A program made the position numbers and the translations under genes. This document shows, piece after piece, positions 50,095 to 59,128 of a DNA stretch of 64,000 nt. The notes beneath the pieces were generated by a model. The model was not told the origin of the DNA. It ran no database searches and saw nothing but the letters and a program-made list of their open reading frames with translations. Position 1 is the stretch's first letter; every line of letters starts with the position of its first letter. Origin of the DNA: Scatomonas sp963930955 (lineage in GTDB: Bacteria; Bacillota; Clostridia; Lachnospirales; Lachnospiraceae); the NCBI GenBank assembly GCA_963930955.1, contig OZ006967.1, forward strand, positions 2,418,001 through 2,482,000, written 5' to 3'.

Positions 50095-51144
50095 TTATTC
50101 GTAAATCTTGGTTGCCTCGTCAAAGAGAGCTTTGATATTTCTGGGCGGAACGTCTGCCTGCAGACCCTCATGGCTGGGGGAAACGATCAGGCCGGTGGGG
50201 AAGTAGGTTCTCAGCTCTTTTACTTTCGCCTCTACCTGCTCCGGAGTTCCGTTGGGAAGCAGATCCTGGGTATCTACGCCGCCGCAGAAAGAAATCTGTC
50301 CGTCAAATTTCTCCTTCAGATTCGCGGGATCCATGCCGGCTGCCAGTGCCTGGATGGGATGGATGATATCCACGCCGGCCTCGATCAGCAGCGGGATGGC
50401 GTCTACGATGGAACCGCAGGAATGATACATAACTTTTACGCCGTAGCTGTGAGCCAGCTCAATGAGCTTTTTCGCTCCCGGGATTACAAACTCGGAGATC
50501 AGAGCGGGGCTGATCATCAGGCCTCTCTGGCTTCCCATGTCATCGCCGATCAGAATGGCGTGTACTTTGCCCTTGGTGGCTTCCAGGAAGATCTTCAGAG
50601 CCTTCAGGTAGAAGTCAACGATATGATCGTCTACATAGTGTACCATCTCCGGCTCAGCAACCATGTTCATCAGGCAGGTCTGCATACCGAAGGCGGCGCA
50701 TACATCCTGGAAATGGCAGGCCCAGAGCATACCCATTACGACTTTGTCTGAGGGAGCCTCGTCCACCAGTCTGCGGCACTCTTCCGGATCAATGTATTTT
50801 TCCGGATCCGGCCAGGGGAAGTTCACAGCCTTCACATCCTCCAGGTCCTCACAGTGGGCAAAGCAGCCGTCTGCAGTCAGGGTTCTGTGCTCGGTATCTA
50901 CGTTGCTTCCGTTCATGTACCAGTCAAAGGCAGCAAAGATGGCGTTGCAGTGCTCAGAATGGTAGGGGATCTCTACTGCGTAAAAATCATCGCCGCAGAC
51001 TCTTTTCAGTTCTTTGATATCATTTACTCCGTAGAAATCGCAGAGCGCCGGTACTGCTTCCGGTGTGGGATCTCCCAGCCAGCAGGCAGGGCGGTCTACC
51101 GGTTTTCTTTCAACAGTTGCTTTAAATCTTTCAATACTGTTCAT
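50095..51144 (-). CDS. UroD-family protein with a corrinoid-methyltransferase-type zinc site
   Basis: 349 residues of the uroporphyrinogen decarboxylase / MtaA superfamily barrel. It has H241-x-C243 in MYHSCGSI and C287 in ISFCGGVD, the His-x-Cys...Cys zinc ligands used by MtaA/CmuA-type methyltransferases and absent from true heme-pathway UroD. Heme synthesis genes are not near; it sits inside a sugar ABC operon, after the permeases and before a rhamnose mutarotase. Transfer of a methyl group from a methylated sugar to a corrinoid or thiol is a possible role, but no corrinoid protein gene is seen here. Confidence 0.82.
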   Translation of the reverse strand: MNSIERFKATVERKPVDRPACWLGDPTPEAVPALCDFYGVNDIKELKRVCGDDFYAVEIPYHSEHCNAIFAAFDWYMNGSNVDTEHRTLTADGCFAHCEDLEDVKAVNFPWPDPEKYIDPEECRRLVDEAPSDKVVMGMLWACHFQDVCAAFGMQTCLMNMVAEPEMVHYVDDHIVDFYLKALKIFLEATKGKVHAILIGDDMGSQRGLMISPALISEFVIPGAKKLIELAHSYGVKVMYHSCGSIVDAIPLLIEAGVDIIHPIQALAAGMDPANLKEKFDGQISFCGGVDTQDLLPNGTPEQVEAKVKELRTYFPTGLIVSPSHEGLQADVPPRNIKALFDEATKIYE

Positions 51145-51217
51145 GTTCTAATTCCTCCTTGTATGAACTGCTAAAACTTCAGTTTCTCTCGCCCAAACTA
51201 CTCTCTTTCACACAAAA

Positions 51218-52243
51218 CTATTCCGATTTCTTGGCGTGTTTCAGTTTAAACTTAAATCCGCTTCCATCCATGAAGGTGCTGAGGATCAGAACCAGGATCA
51301 GCAGACCGCCGTAGATAAAGTTGCCGTGATAGGTATTCAGGTTGCTGAACATGTTAACGCCGGAGGTAATGATCTGGATGATCAGCACGGAGAAGATCAG
51401 GTTGCCGATCTTTCCGATACCGCCGTCCGGCAGGATGCCTGCCAGCACCAGGATCAGGATGATCTTCATAACATAGGACTCGCCGTTGTCGGCCTTGGCA
51501 CTGTTCAGGGTAGACATCATCAGCATGCTTCCGATACAGCAGACCACATCGCAGAGAACGAAGGTTCCGATGATCATGCCGTCCGTGTTAATAGCGGAGA
51601 ATTTTGCCGCCTTCAGGTTGGTACCGCACATATACAGCTTTTTGCCGTAAGTGGTAAATCTCAGTACCAGCGCTGCCGCTACAAAAACAATAATGAAGAT
51701 CAGCAGCGGGAAGGGAATGAATCCCAGCACGGTGGAATGTCCGATCTCGGAGTACAGGGGCACAGCAGTCAGAGACAGGGTAGCGCCCTTGGTAATACCG
51801 GTGGACAGGCCCAGCCATACCATCTGCATGGCGATGGTGGCGATAACCGGAGGAATGTTCAGCTTGCTGACCAGCAGGCCGTTGATGACTCCGCCGATGG
51901 CTCCGATGAGCACTACAATAAAGAACGCCCCCACCAGGATTCCCATAACCTGGCCGTCAGACATACCTTCCTTCACATGGCTGGTCATAAACTGCACGCC
52001 CATAATGGTGGCAAAGTTGCCCAGCATAACGAAGGACATATCGATACATCCAATGATAAAGCAGAACAGAAGTCCTACTGCCATAACGCCGAATTCAGGG
52101 AACTGCATCACGATACCGTTCCAGGTACCCAGTCTCCAGAAGGTTCCGCCTCTTGTAACTGTGAAGATCAGCATAACCACGACCATCAGAACCAGCAGAA
52201 TTGCTGTATACTGATTTTTCTTAAAAAACTCTTTTACTTTCAT
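51218..52243 (-). CDS. Sugar ABC importer permease (CUT2), second
   Basis: 341 residues, nine to ten hydrophobic segments of the ribose/xylose/AI-2 permease family (BPD_transp_2): GVMAVGLLFCFIIGCIDMSF, GGVINGLLVSKLNIPPVIATI. The start MKVKEFFKK has AAGGAGG ahead; the frame runs on upstream into the previous gene, where it is a shadow. It follows the other permease by 17 bases. RhaP/RhaQ or LsrC/LsrD pairs have this arrangement. Confidence 0.9.
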   Translation of the reverse strand: MKVKEFFKKNQYTAILLVLMVVVMLIFTVTRGGTFWRLGTWNGIVMQFPEFGVMAVGLLFCFIIGCIDMSFVMLGNFATIMGVQFMTSHVKEGMSDGQVMGILVGAFFIVVLIGAIGGVINGLLVSKLNIPPVIATIAMQMVWLGLSTGITKGATLSLTAVPLYSEIGHSTVLGFIPFPLLIFIIVFVAAALVLRFTTYGKKLYMCGTNLKAAKFSAINTDGMIIGTFVLCDVVCCIGSMLMMSTLNSAKADNGESYVMKIILILVLAGILPDGGIGKIGNLIFSVLIIQIITSGVNMFSNLNTYHGNFIYGGLLILVLILSTFMDGSGFKFKLKHAKKSE

Positions 52244-52260
52244 CGAATATGCCTCCTTCC

Positions 52261-53271
52261 TTAACCGTTGCGGCGTTTCGCCTGAAGTGCAGATACCGTG
52301 ATACCGATGAGGATGATGATACCGTTGAACAGATCCTGCCATGCGGAGTCGATTCCCAGAAGCAGCATACTGTTGGACACCACGGTAATGATACCCATGG
52401 CGCACATGGTACCGAATACGCTTCCCTCACCGCCGAAGATACTGGCACCGCCAAGGATAACGGCGGGGATGATGGTCATCTCTTTTCCTACCAGAGCGGA
52501 AGGAACGGACTGGCTGGTCAGGCAGACACGGAGCATTCCGGCAAAGCCTGCCACGGCGCCTACCACCGCGTAAAGGATAAACTTGATTCTCTTAACATTA
52601 TATCCGGCACGTTCTGCGGAAACCTCGTTTCCTCCGATGGCGTACAGCGCCCGTCCGAACATGGTTTTGTTCAGCACAAAGGAAGTAAGGATGCAGAAGA
52701 TGATCAGGAAAATAATGGAGGCTGAAAGGCTGGAGCTTACCTGGCGATTTCCCACAGTAGTAGTGGTGGTCATCAGGGATACGGCGCCCAGATTCTTAAA
52801 GCCCTGGGGCAGGGTGGAGGTAATCTCCTTCAGCTGCAAGACACCCATGGACAGACCGATAAAGAAAGTCTGGGTACCCAGGGTAACCAGCATGGTGTTC
52901 AGCTTAAAGTTGGAAATGATCCAGCCGTTGAACATACCCAGGATGCAGCCAATTGCTACTGCCAGCAGAAATCCGATCAGCGGGTTGTCGCCGCAGAGAC
53001 CTGCGTTCAGGCAGATGGTGCTGGACAGAGAGTAAGCCAGCGCCGCAATAGCCGGGAATGACAGGTCAAATCCGCCGGAGATCATGACTACCAGGGAGCA
53101 GAGAGCAAAGATGCCGTCTACAACCATGGCACGCAGGATCGTAAACAAGCTGTTGGGGCTCAGCAGCTGATTCCCGGACGCAAAATGAATAGCAATGCAC
53201 AGAACGATCAGTACGATGAAAATATAAAACTCTGTGCGTTTGGTCATACGCTTAAATACAGATTTATTCAT
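52261..53271 (-). CDS. Sugar ABC importer permease (CUT2), first
   Basis: 336 residues, same family as its neighbour. It shows GIFALCSLVVMISGGFDLSFPAI and the coupling-helix region IGGNEVSAERAGYNVKR, the EAA-like loop of CUT2 permeases. AAGGAGG abuts a first ATG, so the ATG three codons later (MNKSVFKRM) is the more likely start. Confidence 0.9.
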   Translation of the reverse strand: MNKSVFKRMTKRTEFYIFIVLIVLCIAIHFASGNQLLSPNSLFTILRAMVVDGIFALCSLVVMISGGFDLSFPAIAALAYSLSSTICLNAGLCGDNPLIGFLLAVAIGCILGMFNGWIISNFKLNTMLVTLGTQTFFIGLSMGVLQLKEITSTLPQGFKNLGAVSLMTTTTTVGNRQVSSSLSASIIFLIIFCILTSFVLNKTMFGRALYAIGGNEVSAERAGYNVKRIKFILYAVVGAVAGFAGMLRVCLTSQSVPSALVGKEMTIIPAVILGGASIFGGEGSVFGTMCAMGIITVVSNSMLLLGIDSAWQDLFNGIIILIGITVSALQAKRRNG

Positions 53272-53285
53272 GATTGACATCCTCC

Positions 53286-54773
53286 TTACCGAATTATTCC
53301 GAGGATATTCTCTTCGGTGAAATCTTCATCGCTCATCTCGCCGACGATCAGTCCTTCTTTCATGACGATGACACGGTTGCAGTTAACAACCACTTCGGAA
53401 AGGTCATCGGAGATGATGATTACTGCCAGTCCCTCATTGGCCAGCTCATGTACCAGATGATGGATGTCCTGCTTGGCTCCTACGTCTACACCTACGGTAG
53501 GTCCGTTAAGGATCAGCACATCCAGGTCGTTGGAAAGCCATTTTGCCAGCACGATCTTCTGCTGATTTCCGCCTGACAGCGTGGAGGCAAACTTCCGCAC
53601 ATCGTCTGTGGCGATGGAGAACTTGTCCTTCCAGATCTGGGCGTCGTCCATAATGTCTTTTCTCTTAATAATAGAGAGGGCATTGGACAGTCTCTTCAGG
53701 GAAGAAAGGGTAATGTTGTCCGCAATGGACTGCTGCAGGCAGAGTCCCTCGGTCAGACGGTCCTCCGGCACATATCCGATCTTCATCTTCTGAGCGGCAA
53801 TGGGGGAAGAAATCTTTACTTCCTGTCCGTTCAGAATGATCTTTCCGGATTCAATCTTCTCCAGTCCGAAAAGGGCCAGGGCCAGTTCCGTACGTCCGGA
53901 ACCCAGAAGTCCGGTAACACCCAGGATCTCTCCTTTTCTCAGCTCAAAGGAAACATTCTTGCAGCGGTGATCCTTCAGGGTCAGGTTTTCCACCTTCAGC
54001 ACCGGCTCTTTGCTGATGTTCTTGGGCACGAAGTAATCCGGTTCCAGATTACGTCCAGTCAGATAATATGTATATTTCTCGCGGGTCAGATCGGAGGTCA
54101 GTCCGGAATAAACGTTCTTGCCGTTTCTCATAATGCAGACGTCATCGGAAATCTCGAAAATCTCCTCTGTCTTATGGCTGATAAACATAATGGCAATTCC
54201 GCTGTCGCGGAGCTGGCGGACTGTTTTGAAGAGGGCGTCTACCTCTTTCTTGGTCAGAGCCGTAGTGGGCTCATCCATGATGATCAGCTTGGCGTTAAAC
54301 AGCAGCGCCCGGCAGATGGCAACCAGCTGCTTGTCCGCTACGCTGAGTTCTCCCATCCGTGCGTACAGATCGATGTTATATCCGATTTTGGAAAGCGCCT
54401 CCTTGGCGGTTGCCTCCCAGCGCTTCTTGTTAACGATTTTTACTCCCGATGTGATCTCGGAGTTGATGGCCAGATTTTCCATAACCGTCAGGTTGGGGAA
54501 AATCGACAGATCCTGGTAGATAACCTGGATTCCCAGCCGGGTGGCCTCCGCCGGCGTGATCTTTGTTATTTTTTCACCTTCAAATGTTACTTCTCCCTCA
54601 TCTCTGGTATAAACGCCTGAGATAATCTTTACCAGGGTAGATTTTCCGCATCCGTTTTCCCCGGCCAGACACATAACCTTACCGGGCCTCACTTTAAAGT
54701 CCACATGGTCTAAGGCGTGGACGCCTGCAAAAGACTTGCAGATCCCAGACATTTCAAGTAAGTATTCTGACAT
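53286..54773 (-). CDS. Sugar ABC importer ATPase (CUT2, duplicated domain)
   Basis: 495 residues with two nucleotide-binding halves, as usual for RbsA/MglA/LsrA. First half: Walker A GENGCGKST, Walker B LIIMDEPTTALT. Second half: a degenerate P-loop region GLLGSGRTELA, signature LSGGNQQK and VLILNGPTVGVDVGAK, where Asn-Gly replaces the usual Asp-Glu. That is accepted variation for the second site. The start is MSEYLLEMSG. Confidence 0.92.
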   Translation of the reverse strand: MSEYLLEMSGICKSFAGVHALDHVDFKVRPGKVMCLAGENGCGKSTLVKIISGVYTRDEGEVTFEGEKITKITPAEATRLGIQVIYQDLSIFPNLTVMENLAINSEITSGVKIVNKKRWEATAKEALSKIGYNIDLYARMGELSVADKQLVAICRALLFNAKLIIMDEPTTALTKKEVDALFKTVRQLRDSGIAIMFISHKTEEIFEISDDVCIMRNGKNVYSGLTSDLTREKYTYYLTGRNLEPDYFVPKNISKEPVLKVENLTLKDHRCKNVSFELRKGEILGVTGLLGSGRTELALALFGLEKIESGKIILNGQEVKISSPIAAQKMKIGYVPEDRLTEGLCLQQSIADNITLSSLKRLSNALSIIKRKDIMDDAQIWKDKFSIATDDVRKFASTLSGGNQQKIVLAKWLSNDLDVLILNGPTVGVDVGAKQDIHHLVHELANEGLAVIIISDDLSEVVVNCNRVIVMKEGLIVGEMSDEDFTEENILGIIR

Positions 54774-54804
54774 AGACGCGCATACTCCTTTCTGCAATTT
54801 ACGA

Positions 54805-54903
54805 GGCAGAGAAATCAGCTTCTCTGCCCCTGTATTGTATCCTGCAATCTGCGAAGGACAGCCCCTTCACAGTCCGGACACGGCAGCCTGGCCGCCGTGT
54901 CCG
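54805..54903 (-). other. Two hairpins between binding-protein and ATPase genes
   Basis: GGCAGAGAA/TTCTCTGCC at 54805-54828 and CGGACACGGC/GCCGTGTCCG at 54875-54903. Neither has a T tract on the minus strand. They probably raise the stability of the upstream binding-protein mRNA, a common feature of such operons. Confidence 0.65.
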
Positions 54904-54935
54904 ATTTAACCAACAAACCGATGGATCCCACAGGA

Positions 54936-56051
54936 TCAGATACCGGTTGCTACCCACTCCTCGATGTTGTCTGCGTTGATGGTGATCTGGCCGTCGCCGG
55001 TTACCAGAGTTCCCTCTACGGTACACTCGTTGTATCCGTCTACGCCGCAGTCAACGGTATCGCCGATCTCAGCGCCCTGGAACATCTGTACTGCCAGGTT
55101 GCACATAGCCTGAGCGGTAACGCCTGCATCCCAGAAGCCTACGGACTTCAGAGTTCCGTTGTTGATGTAGTCAGCTACTTCGCTGGGCATTGCTACGGAA
55201 ATAGCAAATACCTGTCCGGTCAGACCCATTTCCTCGATAGCGCGGGCTGCACCGGGAGCGTCGAAGGATCCGGTTCCCAGGATACCTGTCAGGTTCGGGT
55301 ATTTCTGGATCAGCTCTTTGGTCTTGTTGTATGCGATATCCGCATCGGAATCATTTACAACTCTCTCATCCAGGTAAGTCATGTTGGGATAAGCCTCTTC
55401 CTGATGAGCGATTGCCTGATCTGCCCAGTTGTTCTGGGACTCCATGGTCAGGGATCCTACCATGGTCACGTACTCGCCTTCCTCGCCCATCTGAGCTGCC
55501 AGCTCATCCATCAGAAGAGCGCCGATACCAGCCTCGTTGAAGGCCTCGATGTCGTAGTCAACGTTCTTCATACCGGATGCCTCGGTAGCGATTACAATGA
55601 TGCCCTTCTCCATAGCGGTCTGGCAGATTGCCTCGCAGGCGTCGGGATCATTGGGGGAGAACAGCAGCGCGTCGATCTCGCCCTGGTTAACCAGGTCGGT
55701 CATGATCTGTACCTGAGCGGCAGCGTCGATCTCGGTAGGTGCCTGATAGGTTACCTCAACGCCGGTAGACTCGCCCCAGGACTCAACGCTCTCTTTTACA
55801 TGCTCCCACCAGGGCTGCGCGGTGATCTTTCCTACGAATGCGATTCTGGGAGTCTCGCCCTCAACGGGAGCTGCCTCCTCGCCGGAATCTCCGCTGGTGC
55901 TGTCCGCATCCGCGCTGGAATCTCCGCTGGTGCTCTGGGAAGTAGCTTCCGGAGCAGAAGAGCCGGAATTGCTGGAGCTGTCTGTTCCTCCGCAAGCGAC
56001 CAGGCCAACCGTCATGGCTGCAACAAGCAGCATAGCAAGTTTCTTTTTCAT
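54936..56051 (-). CDS. Sugar-binding lipoprotein of a RhaS/LsrB-like ABC importer
   Basis: 371 residues. A lipoprotein signal with VACGG (cysteine 20), a Ser/Asp/Glu-rich linker to about 60, then a periplasmic-binding-protein type 1 fold. VTYQAPTEIDAAAQVQIMTDLVNQG follows the pattern of LsrB and RhaS (TYDGPTE...QVQ...VNQG). That points to a rhamnose- or autoinducer-2-like ligand rather than ribose. The linked mutarotase favours a deoxy sugar. It is the first gene of the operon. Confidence 0.88.
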   Translation of the reverse strand: MKKKLAMLLVAAMTVGLVACGGTDSSSNSGSSAPEATSQSTSGDSSADADSTSGDSGEEAAPVEGETPRIAFVGKITAQPWWEHVKESVESWGESTGVEVTYQAPTEIDAAAQVQIMTDLVNQGEIDALLFSPNDPDACEAICQTAMEKGIIVIATEASGMKNVDYDIEAFNEAGIGALLMDELAAQMGEEGEYVTMVGSLTMESQNNWADQAIAHQEEAYPNMTYLDERVVNDSDADIAYNKTKELIQKYPNLTGILGTGSFDAPGAARAIEEMGLTGQVFAISVAMPSEVADYINNGTLKSVGFWDAGVTAQAMCNLAVQMFQGAEIGDTVDCGVDGYNECTVEGTLVTGDGQITINADNIEEWVATGI

Positions 56052-56115
56052 TGTTGTATTCCTCCTACTCGTTTGATTTACATATATCTTAGCACACTTT
56101 TACTTTGAACACATT

Positions 56116-56145
56116 AGTCAAAAAAAAATTGTTTTAAACGTTTAA
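56116..56145 (-). promoter_or_regulatory. Sugar operon control region with LacI-type operator
   Basis: A perfect 12-bp palindrome TTAAACGTTTAA (56134-56145) has the central CG and A/T flanks of LacI-family operators. On the minus strand a TTGACT box (56116-56121) follows it. A good -10 at the right spacing is not obvious (TAAGAT lies further down), so the exact promoter is uncertain. The LacI-type protein at the operon end is the natural candidate to bind; CcpA is an alternative. Confidence 0.65.
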
Positions 56146-56205
56146 CTTCTTTTAATTTGACGATAACCCTGCCGGAGCCTTTCTTTTTCTCCTATGAATA
56201 CTCAC

Positions 56206-56253
56206 CAAAAAGAAACGAGCAGAGACCTGCGCCCTTTCGCGCGTGATCTCTGC
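56206..56253 (-). terminator. Terminator of the YerC/esterase pair
   Basis: GCAGAGA/TCTCTGC with an inner GCGCG/CGCGC-like pairing, followed on the minus strand by TCGTTTCTTTTTGG. Confidence 0.82.
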
Positions 56254-56271
56254 CCGTACCTGGTTTTATTC

Positions 56272-56916
56272 TTATTTTCCCTCTTCCAGGATCTCTCTCA
56301 CCCGGTCTGCCAGGGCCTTCCCCAGCCGCTGGTGGGATTCCGGATCCATATGCAGACCGTCCAGTTCCGAGGCCCTTCCATAGTCCGCCGCATTGATAAA
56401 GGAGATTCCCGCTGTCTTTGCGAATTCCCGGTAGGCGTCTTTAAATTTCAGGGAACGCTCATAGGCGTCTTCTCCGAACATGGCGTGGAACAGGGGATGC
56501 TTTTTATAGGAAGGATCTATCAGCACCGGGGCCGCCAGAAGGACCTCGGGAGGATTCCCCTCCAGATCAGGCGCCGCCAGAACGTTCAGGAACCGCTGCA
56601 GTCCGTAGGCGATGGTTACCGGCTCCACCCCGAACCGGGTCTTCAGATCGTTGGTGCCCAGCATGAGGATGACCAGATCCAGCGGGGCCTGGGACAGGCA
56701 GCAGGGCCTGAAATATGCCAGACCGCTGAGTTTTTCTTCGATGGGATCGTCAAAGACCGTCGTCCTTCCTCCCAGACCCTCCTCGATCACCAGATACTCC
56801 CTTCCTAATTCCTTCTGCAGAACGCCGGTCCAGCGGACCTCCGCCGGATAACGGCTGTTGTCCCCGGGAACAGCTCCCCAGGTATTGGAATCGCCAAAAC
56901 AGAGAATCCGCTTCAT
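56272..56916 (-). CDS. SGNH/GDSL-family esterase
   Basis: 214 residues, no signal peptide. All four blocks of the family are present: the nucleophile serine in FGDSNTWG (block I), GLGGRT (II), GTND (III) and DGLH (V) with the catalytic Asp-His. It resembles the arylesterase/thioesterase-like cytoplasmic GDSL enzymes; the natural ester is unknown. Its start overlaps yerC by 4 bases. Confidence 0.92.
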   Translation of the reverse strand: MKRILCFGDSNTWGAVPGDNSRYPAEVRWTGVLQKELGREYLVIEEGLGGRTTVFDDPIEEKLSGLAYFRPCCLSQAPLDLVILMLGTNDLKTRFGVEPVTIAYGLQRFLNVLAAPDLEGNPPEVLLAAPVLIDPSYKKHPLFHAMFGEDAYERSLKFKDAYREFAKTAGISFINAADYGRASELDGLHMDPESHQRLGKALADRVREILEEGK

Positions 56917-57206
56917 TCTTTCCCCTCCAGTCTGCGGAAGATCATCTCATACCCGTCATTTCCGTAGGTCAGGGACCGGTTCACCCGGCTGATGGTGGCG
57001 GTGGAAGCCCCTGTCTTTTCCGAAATTTCCAGATAGGTCTTTTTTTCCCGCAGCATCTTTGCCACCTCAAAGCGCTGGGAAAGAGAAAGCAGTTCGTTAA
57101 TAGTACAAACATCCTCAAAAAAGGTATAGCACTCTTCCCGGTTCTTCAGACAGAGAATCGCCTCAAAAAGCTGATCCACCGCCTCTGTATGTATATTTTT
57201 GCTCAT
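56913..57206 (-). CDS. YerC/YecD-family TrpR-like regulator
   Basis: 97 residues. The TrpR-type helix-turn-helix is clear: ELLSLSQRFEVAKMLREKKTYLEISEKTGASTATISRVNRSL. YerC proteins are widespread in Firmicutes, sometimes next to his or pcrA genes; their target is poorly known. It is coupled to the esterase gene and led by its own promoter. Confidence 0.9.
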   Translation of the reverse strand: MSKNIHTEAVDQLFEAILCLKNREECYTFFEDVCTINELLSLSQRFEVAKMLREKKTYLEISEKTGASTATISRVNRSLTYGNDGYEMIFRRLEGKE

Positions 57207-57242
57207 AATCCATGCCTCCTGTCATCCGTCCAGCATAGTGAC

Positions 57243-57271
57243 ATTTTAGCACAGTAAAACTTTACAGTCAA
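57243..57271 (-). promoter_or_regulatory. yerC promoter
   Basis: TTGACT (57266-57271) and TAAAAT (57243-57248) on the minus strand, 17 bases apart. Confidence 0.8.
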
Positions 57272-57292
57272 GAATAACCCAGGGAACAAACG

Positions 57293-57318
57293 GGCGGAGT
57301 CAGAAGATCTGCTCCGCC
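57293..57318 (-). terminator. Hairpin at the end of ribF
   Basis: GGCGGAG/CTCCGCC overlaps the last codons and stop of ribF; only CGTTTGTTCCC follows, so it is a modest terminator for the long translation operon. Confidence 0.5.
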
Positions 57319-58211
57319 GCTCTTACATCGTTCTGCATTTGTTTCTTTAAAGCCTCCAGGGAAGGAAATTTTCTTTCCGGCCGCAGAAAATCCAGCAGCT
57401 CCACTTTCACTTTTTTCCCGTACAGATCTTTTCCGCACTGGAAAAGATGCGTTTCCAATCCCTCGTATTCTCCGTGAACCGTAGGCTTGCAGCCCAGGTT
57501 GCTGACGCCCCGGAAGATTTCTCCCTCCGCATAGATCCGGGAAGCGTAAACGCCCCTGGGGGGAAGGATCTTTTCTCCCGGCGGGATCTGATTGATGGTG
57601 GGAAAACCCAGCTGGTGCCCCAGATGCCGTCCGTGAACCACCTCTCCCGTAATAAAATACGGATACCCCAGCAGCTCATTTACCTTCCGGATATGTCCGG
57701 CCAGCAGTTCTTCCCGGATATAGCTGCTGGCGATCTCCCGGTCCCCGTCCATTTCCTTTTCCAGTACTTCCACCTGAAATCCCAGCCGGCTGCCCATACG
57801 CTCCATAAGTTCCGGGGTTCCTCTCCGGCCTTTTCCAAAGCGGAAATCCGGCCCCACCACAAAGCAGCGGGCTCTCATGCGCTTTACCAGAATGTCCTGG
57901 ATAAAGTCTTCCGCCTCCATATCCCGCAGGGCGCTGAAGTGGCACTCTACCAGCAGACGGATCCCCATTCTTTCCAGAAACCGGCTTCTCTCCCGGTTGG
58001 TCATGAGAAGCCCCCTCTCCCGGATCCCCAGTGCTTCCTGAGGCGATACGTCAAAGGTAAACACCGCCGGCTCTAGGCCGCCCTCTTCCGCTTTTTCCAG
58101 TACCCGGCGGATCAGCTTCCGGTGCCCCCGGTGCACCCCGTCAAACTTCCCCAGGGTGACCGCGCAGTCTTTTTCTGCCTGAAATCTCTCTATGTCCTTT
58201 ACATACTTCAT
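57300..58211 (-). CDS. ribF: RibF, riboflavin kinase / FAD synthetase
   Basis: Makes FMN and then FAD; 303 residues. The nucleotidyltransferase half shows LGKFDGVHRGHRKLI and the kinase half VVHGRHLGHQLGFPTIN with the PTIN motif. It overlaps truB by 4 bases, the conserved truB-ribF order of Gram-positive genomes. Confidence 0.96.
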   Translation of the reverse strand: MKYVKDIERFQAEKDCAVTLGKFDGVHRGHRKLIRRVLEKAEEGGLEPAVFTFDVSPQEALGIRERGLLMTNRERSRFLERMGIRLLVECHFSALRDMEAEDFIQDILVKRMRARCFVVGPDFRFGKGRRGTPELMERMGSRLGFQVEVLEKEMDGDREIASSYIREELLAGHIRKVNELLGYPYFITGEVVHGRHLGHQLGFPTINQIPPGEKILPPRGVYASRIYAEGEIFRGVSNLGCKPTVHGEYEGLETHLFQCGKDLYGKKVKVELLDFLRPERKFPSLEALKKQMQNDVRAAEQIF

Positions 58212-59128
58212 TCTTCTGTCTCCCGGCTGTCAAAAAACATTTTCACCAGACGCACCCGGGGCTCCCTTTTCTCCAGGCGGTACAATCCCAGAAATTCTCC
58301 CCGGCTGTCATACAGCCGGAGCTTCTCTGCCTTTTCCAGGATTTTTGGATCCTCCGGCCGGATCTGTCCAAGTTTCAGGGGATTTCCGTTTTTCGCCGCC
58401 CGGTCTGCTTCTTCCCTTACGAATGCCCGGGGATATTCCCGGAAGATCTCATCTACAGGGGTCAGCAGTTCCTCCAGACCGCCCTCCTGGGCTTTCTGCT
58501 GGATCTGGGAAAGAGTTCTGGCTTCTTCCAGGGAAAAATCTCCCACTCGGGTCCGGACCAGCTGCTCCATGCAGCCGCCGCAGCCCAGTCTTTTTCCGAT
58601 ATCTTCGCAAAGAGTCCGGATATACGTACCTCTGGAACAGGTGATCCGGATCCGGGCCCGGGGCAGATCCGCTTCCAGAAGGGTGATCTCATAAAAATGA
58701 ACCTTCCTGGGAGAACGCTCCACAATCTTTCCCTCCCGGGCCAGCTCGTACAGCTTTTTCCCGTTCTGCTTCAGGGCGGAGTACATAGGCGGAACCTGCA
58801 TCTGCTCTCCCAGAAAGCTCTCCAGGCAGGCGGACAATTCCGGAATGCCGCAGGTCACCGGACGGGTTTCCAGCACCCGGCCTCCCGTATCCTGGGTATC
58901 GGTGACAGTTCCCAGCAGCAGCACCGCTTCATAGGTCTTGGTTTCGTCCATCAGAAGATCCGCCACCTTGGTGGCCTTTCCCAGACAGACAGGAAGCACC
59001 CCTACCGCATCCGGGTCCAGGGTGCCTGTATGTCCGATTTTTTTCTGGCCGGCGATCCTCCGCAGCTTTGCCACTACATCGTGGGAGGTCCACCCGGCCT
59101 CTTTGTATACGTTAAGAATTCCGTTCAT
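58208..59128 (-). CDS. truB: TruB, tRNA pseudouridine-55 synthase
   Basis: 306 residues. The catalytic aspartate is D38 in GTLDPDAVGVLP; the opening GILNVYKEAGWTSHDVV and the later RGTYIRTLCEDIG are standard, with a C-terminal PUA-like part. The start overlaps the nrnA end by 17 bases. Confidence 0.96.
   Translation of the reverse strand: MNGILNVYKEAGWTSHDVVAKLRRIAGQKKIGHTGTLDPDAVGVLPVCLGKATKVADLLMDETKTYEAVLLLGTVTDTQDTGGRVLETRPVTCGIPELSACLESFLGEQMQVPPMYSALKQNGKKLYELAREGKIVERSPRKVHFYEITLLEADLPRARIRITCSRGTYIRTLCEDIGKRLGCGGCMEQLVRTRVGDFSLEEARTLSQIQQKAQEGGLEELLTPVDEIFREYPRAFVREEADRAAKNGNPLKLGQIRPEDPKILEKAEKLRLYDSRGEFLGLYRLEKREPRVRLVKMFFDSRETEE

Noticed and set aside
50095..51144. Heme-pathway uroporphyrinogen decarboxylase HemE
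   Set aside because: No heme genes nearby, and the HxC...C zinc site belongs to the methyltransferase branch of the superfamily.
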